Origin: Bacteroidota bacterium
Lineage (GTDB): Bacteria > Bacteroidota > Bacteroidia > Bacteroidales > SZUA-534
Direction of reading: 5' to 3'
Assembly: GCA_003250355.1 (NCBI GenBank)
Contig: QKGS01000002.1
Location: 1-64,000 of the forward strand
Length of the DNA: 64,000 nt
Shown here: positions 62,601 to 64,000 of the stretch, piece by piece
How the letters are laid out: each line of letters starts with the position of its first letter
How positions within the stretch are numbered: position 1 is the stretch's first letter
The notes under the pieces: generated by a model
Told to the model about the DNA's origin: nothing
The model's input: only the letters and a program-made list of their open reading frames with translations
Database searches by the model: none
Made by a program: the position numbers and the translations under genes

Positions 62601-64000
62601 GGGATTAGGTTTTCTACTTTTTTAAGTTTTGTTATAAATTGGCTTCGGGTTTCGTTACAAGGGTAAGGTTTTTCGACATAATTCCATCGGTAGCTTTCTA
62701 TATCCGATTTTTGTATCACCCCCTTTTTGTAAAAATATTCAAAAATATGCTTTTGTTCAACACTGTGGCGGCAATTGAGAAAATCAAATAATTCAACCCA
62801 ATCGCTTTCGGTTTCAATTAGTTCAGATGTAATATCCAATTCGCCTTGTAGAGTATGTTTGTAAATACGTAAAAAACTCAAAAACTGCCATAAACGAAAT
62901 TCCTGAAACAAAGGGTGCGACTTTGAAATGGCATTTATACCTTGGGTAACTTCAATTGTTTTAGTTATAGTATTTCCGTTTTCATCAACTTTAATTACTT
63001 TTTTATAAGTACGTGTTTCATAAGTACATTCGCTAATGGTCGATTTTTTGCTTTTCAACGGGCGTTGATAAAAAATAATATCGTCCATAAACAAGTACAC
63101 AAATCCTTTATCTTTTATATTAGCAGCGTGAGCTTCATTGTGCGGATATAATTCATTTATACAATTGAGGTATAAAGCAGTCGATTTCAATTCGTTATGA
63201 AATTGAACCTGCTTTTCCAAAATTTGTTTTAATTCATTTTTGTAGAACCTTCGTTCAATGGTTCGAACCAGCTTGCCTCTTATTTTTTGTTTAGGGTTTT
63301 GCAGCAACGATTCGTAAATAAATTCACCAACCGTTTTACTTGATTTTTCAATATCTTGTTCTGTTTTTGCTTTTATGGCAATCCAATCTTGCTCAGAATC
63401 AACAGCTTTATAGGTTCTTTTAATTTCACCGTCTTTTGTGGTTGATGTTGTTACTATAAACTCCCTCGTTTTGTTTAACCAATCACCTGGCTTTGTAGTT
63501 TGGCGGTCGTATTTCCAACCATTGGTAAAATATATATCGTAAAGTTTGTCACCGCTCGTTTTAATAGCCTCATTGGTTTGCTCAACTCTTTCAACTATAA
63601 GTGTTTCAAATGTTCTTGATTTATTTTCGTCTACTTCTTCCTCTTCGCCTCGCAACTGATAGTATCCCCGTTTTTGATTAAAGTTTAGAATTACCCAAGC
63701 CAGCTCCTCCTTACTTATTTTTTCACTCAAAGCTTTTTTGCGTAAATAGTATATTGTCCAATCATAAGGTATTTTATCGCTATACCCTGAGTTTTTAAAA
63801 TCGTTAGCCATTTCTAAAAAAGAGTCTGTAAACAAAAAATCAAACCTGCCGGTTTCATTTTTTGAGTAGTTTATTTTTGGCTCTTTATCATTTTTAAATT
63901 GTCCCAAATGTTTATCAAAGTCAATATCGGCAGCATAGTGTTGAGGTAAAAAGCCTAATATATTTAAAACTCGGTGCAGGCGCTCTCGTCTAAGGTTGTC
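59654..64000 (-). CDS. cas9: Cas9, type II-C, N-terminus beyond the window edge
   Basis: 1,448 residues are visible; the frame continues past the right edge, so the RuvC-I motif is missing. The visible N-terminal portion, RRERLHRVLNILGFLPQHY, is the arginine-rich bridge helix. Next come the recognition lobe, RuvC-II (EIHIELGREM at about 61986-62018), HNH (SDYQIEHIIPQARYFDD at about 61600-61640, His in the EHIIP), RuvC-III (HRHHALDALVIA at about 61014-61045) and the PAM-interacting domain up to the end. Total length of about 1,480-1,500 fits large Bacteroidota Cas9s. No inactivating change is seen in the motifs visible. Confidence 0.96.
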   Translation of the reverse strand, partial: DNLRRERLHRVLNILGFLPQHYAADIDFDKHLGQFKNDKEPKINYSKNETGRFDFLFTDSFLEMANDFKNSGYSDKIPYDWTIYYLRKKALSEKISKEELAWVILNFNQKRGYYQLRGEEEEVDENKSRTFETLIVERVEQTNEAIKTSGDKLYDIYFTNGWKYDRQTTKPGDWLNKTREFIVTTSTTKDGEIKRTYKAVDSEQDWIAIKAKTEQDIEKSSKTVGEFIYESLLQNPKQKIRGKLVRTIERRFYKNELKQILEKQVQFHNELKSTALYLNCINELYPHNEAHAANIKDKGFVYLFMDDIIFYQRPLKSKKSTISECTYETRTYKKVIKVDENGNTITKTIEVTQGINAISKSHPLFQEFRLWQFLSFLRIYKHTLQGELDITSELIETESDWVELFDFLNCRHSVEQKHIFEYFYKKGVIQKSDIESYRWNYVEKPYPCNETRSQFITKLKKVENLIPEVFLTKEIEQHLWHIIYSVKDKNEYEQALKKFAAKYSIDETSFFAAFKNFKPFNNDYGAYSYKALNKLLPLMRIGKYWNEENIGNSTLNRINKILTAEYDEKIANRVREKAINLTDISNFKGLPVWLACYVVYNRHSESGDNTKWNKPSDIDKYLNEFKQHSLRNPIVEQVVTETLRTVRDIWQHYGNSAEKYFNEIHIELGREMKNPADKRKQLSARNIENENTNQRIRELLTELMNDDLTEGDVRPYSPSHQEILKIYEEGVYQNPNADFSKVSNDDIDKIRKNSSPSVNDIKRYKLWLEQGYRSPYTGDMIPLSRLFTSDYQIEHIIPQARYFDDSMSNKIICESEVNQLKSSMTAYEFLKNPPLRSVTLNGGKIVNLLSLQEYETHCNQYFKRNRTKLTKLLSEDIPEGFIERQMNDSRYISKLVKSLLSNIVKEDDEQEATSKNIVPVTGAITSKLKQDWGLNDKWNEIVAPRFMRLNEITSSNNFGYFDKEINAFRCEVPDDLKRNFNKKRIDHRHHALDALVIACTTKDHVNYITSLNTSRTNYGLVSKFRKIEERQIKDKKTGESKLIKVPTHYLLPWISFSTQALTHLQTTVISIKQNTRVINKTNNKTWKWVEKNGHLKKELVKQTKGDNWAIRKPMHKETVSGAVSVRIKKEVSFINGIKDWENLVDKNLKSKIKQLYAAGNNEKAVAKYFKDNPYIIDNKDVKTVEIYTYTQNATAVRTMLTDKLTRKQFDRITDSGIKTILERHLKNYTLENGKEQFELAFNPDGIEELNKNIIALNNGKFHQPIYKVRIYEEGSKFNVGYTGNKHTKYVEAAQGTNLFFAIYWNVEKQKREFETIPLNIVIEHQKQVAALPKSERIPVPVNAEKGKLLFVLSPNDLVYVPTQSELENPTSVDFGNLNKEQVGRIMKVNDFSGVTCYFTPNTLSIAIAPKEIDSSFDNKTAKFENVSIKDVSWKLEVDRLGNITNIIR

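Overview
The window reads as chromosomal DNA of a Bacteroidota bacterium, probably of the Bacteroidia or a near relative. The support is AT-rich DNA, starts without Shine-Dalgarno motifs, promoters of the TTG/TTTG-N17-20-TAnnTTTG type, many Bacteroidota-typical families (DUF6132, DUF3822, SiaC-like, YfbK-like, GpgS) and a long type II-C Cas9. No rRNA or complete transposon is present, so the genus cannot be given.

Region 1 (1-9.65 kb, minus strand) is a near-complete aromatic amino acid operon, in transcription order pheA, aminotransferase, tyrA, DAHP synthase/chorismate mutase, aroB, aroD, aroA, higB-higA (a toxin-antitoxin pair lodged inside the operon) and aroC. In front of pheA lies what looks like a textbook translational attenuator: a promoter, a 24-codon leader peptide with a Tyr/Phe run (YYYQFFFYF), an antiterminator and an intrinsic terminator. 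This is the strongest new observation.

Region 2 (9.7-23.8 kb) is mixed. It holds a SiaC-like phosphoprotein, a GT22-like membrane glycosyltransferase, ftsE, a GNAT, a large PAS histidine kinase, two small-ORF/terminator modules, a rubredoxin-membrane fusion, a patatin-like protein, a thioredoxin-thioredoxin reductase fusion, a radical SAM/SPASM enzyme and a BRO-N protein. Region 3 (23.8-27.4 kb) is a redox/thiol operon divergent from a Crp/Fnr regulator: NifX-like protein, DUF1847, thioredoxin lipoprotein, DUF6132, ArsM-like methyltransferase and a 31-residue Cys-rich peptide before a strong terminator. Region 4 (27.5-43.8 kb) carries argS, pyrD, a TlpA-like lipoprotein, an XRE regulator with paired TTACAnnTGTAA sites, a YfbK-like protein, a DUF559 nuclease bracketed by 41-bp repeats, a Tat-exported aldo-keto reductase, dnaK, ppc and a divergent carbonic anhydrase.

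Region 5 (43.8-51 kb) is a probable glucosylglycerate-type compatible solute locus: GH13_18 phosphorylase, GpgS, VTT membrane protein, two GT4-like glycosyltransferases and a HAD protein. Region 6 (51-57.3 kb) has YihY, a RecD-like helicase, a short + strand operon (unknown protein, DUF3822, rsmD, secreted nuclease) and two tRNA-Asp genes. Region 7 (57.4-64 kb) is a type II-C CRISPR-Cas locus: a 9-repeat array, cas2, cas1, a MITE-like hairpin and cas9, which runs off the right edge.

Across the window, intergenic gaps carry short tandem repeats with a 7-bp period, several of them folding as long imperfect hairpins, plus REP-like hairpins and one composite repeat present twice.
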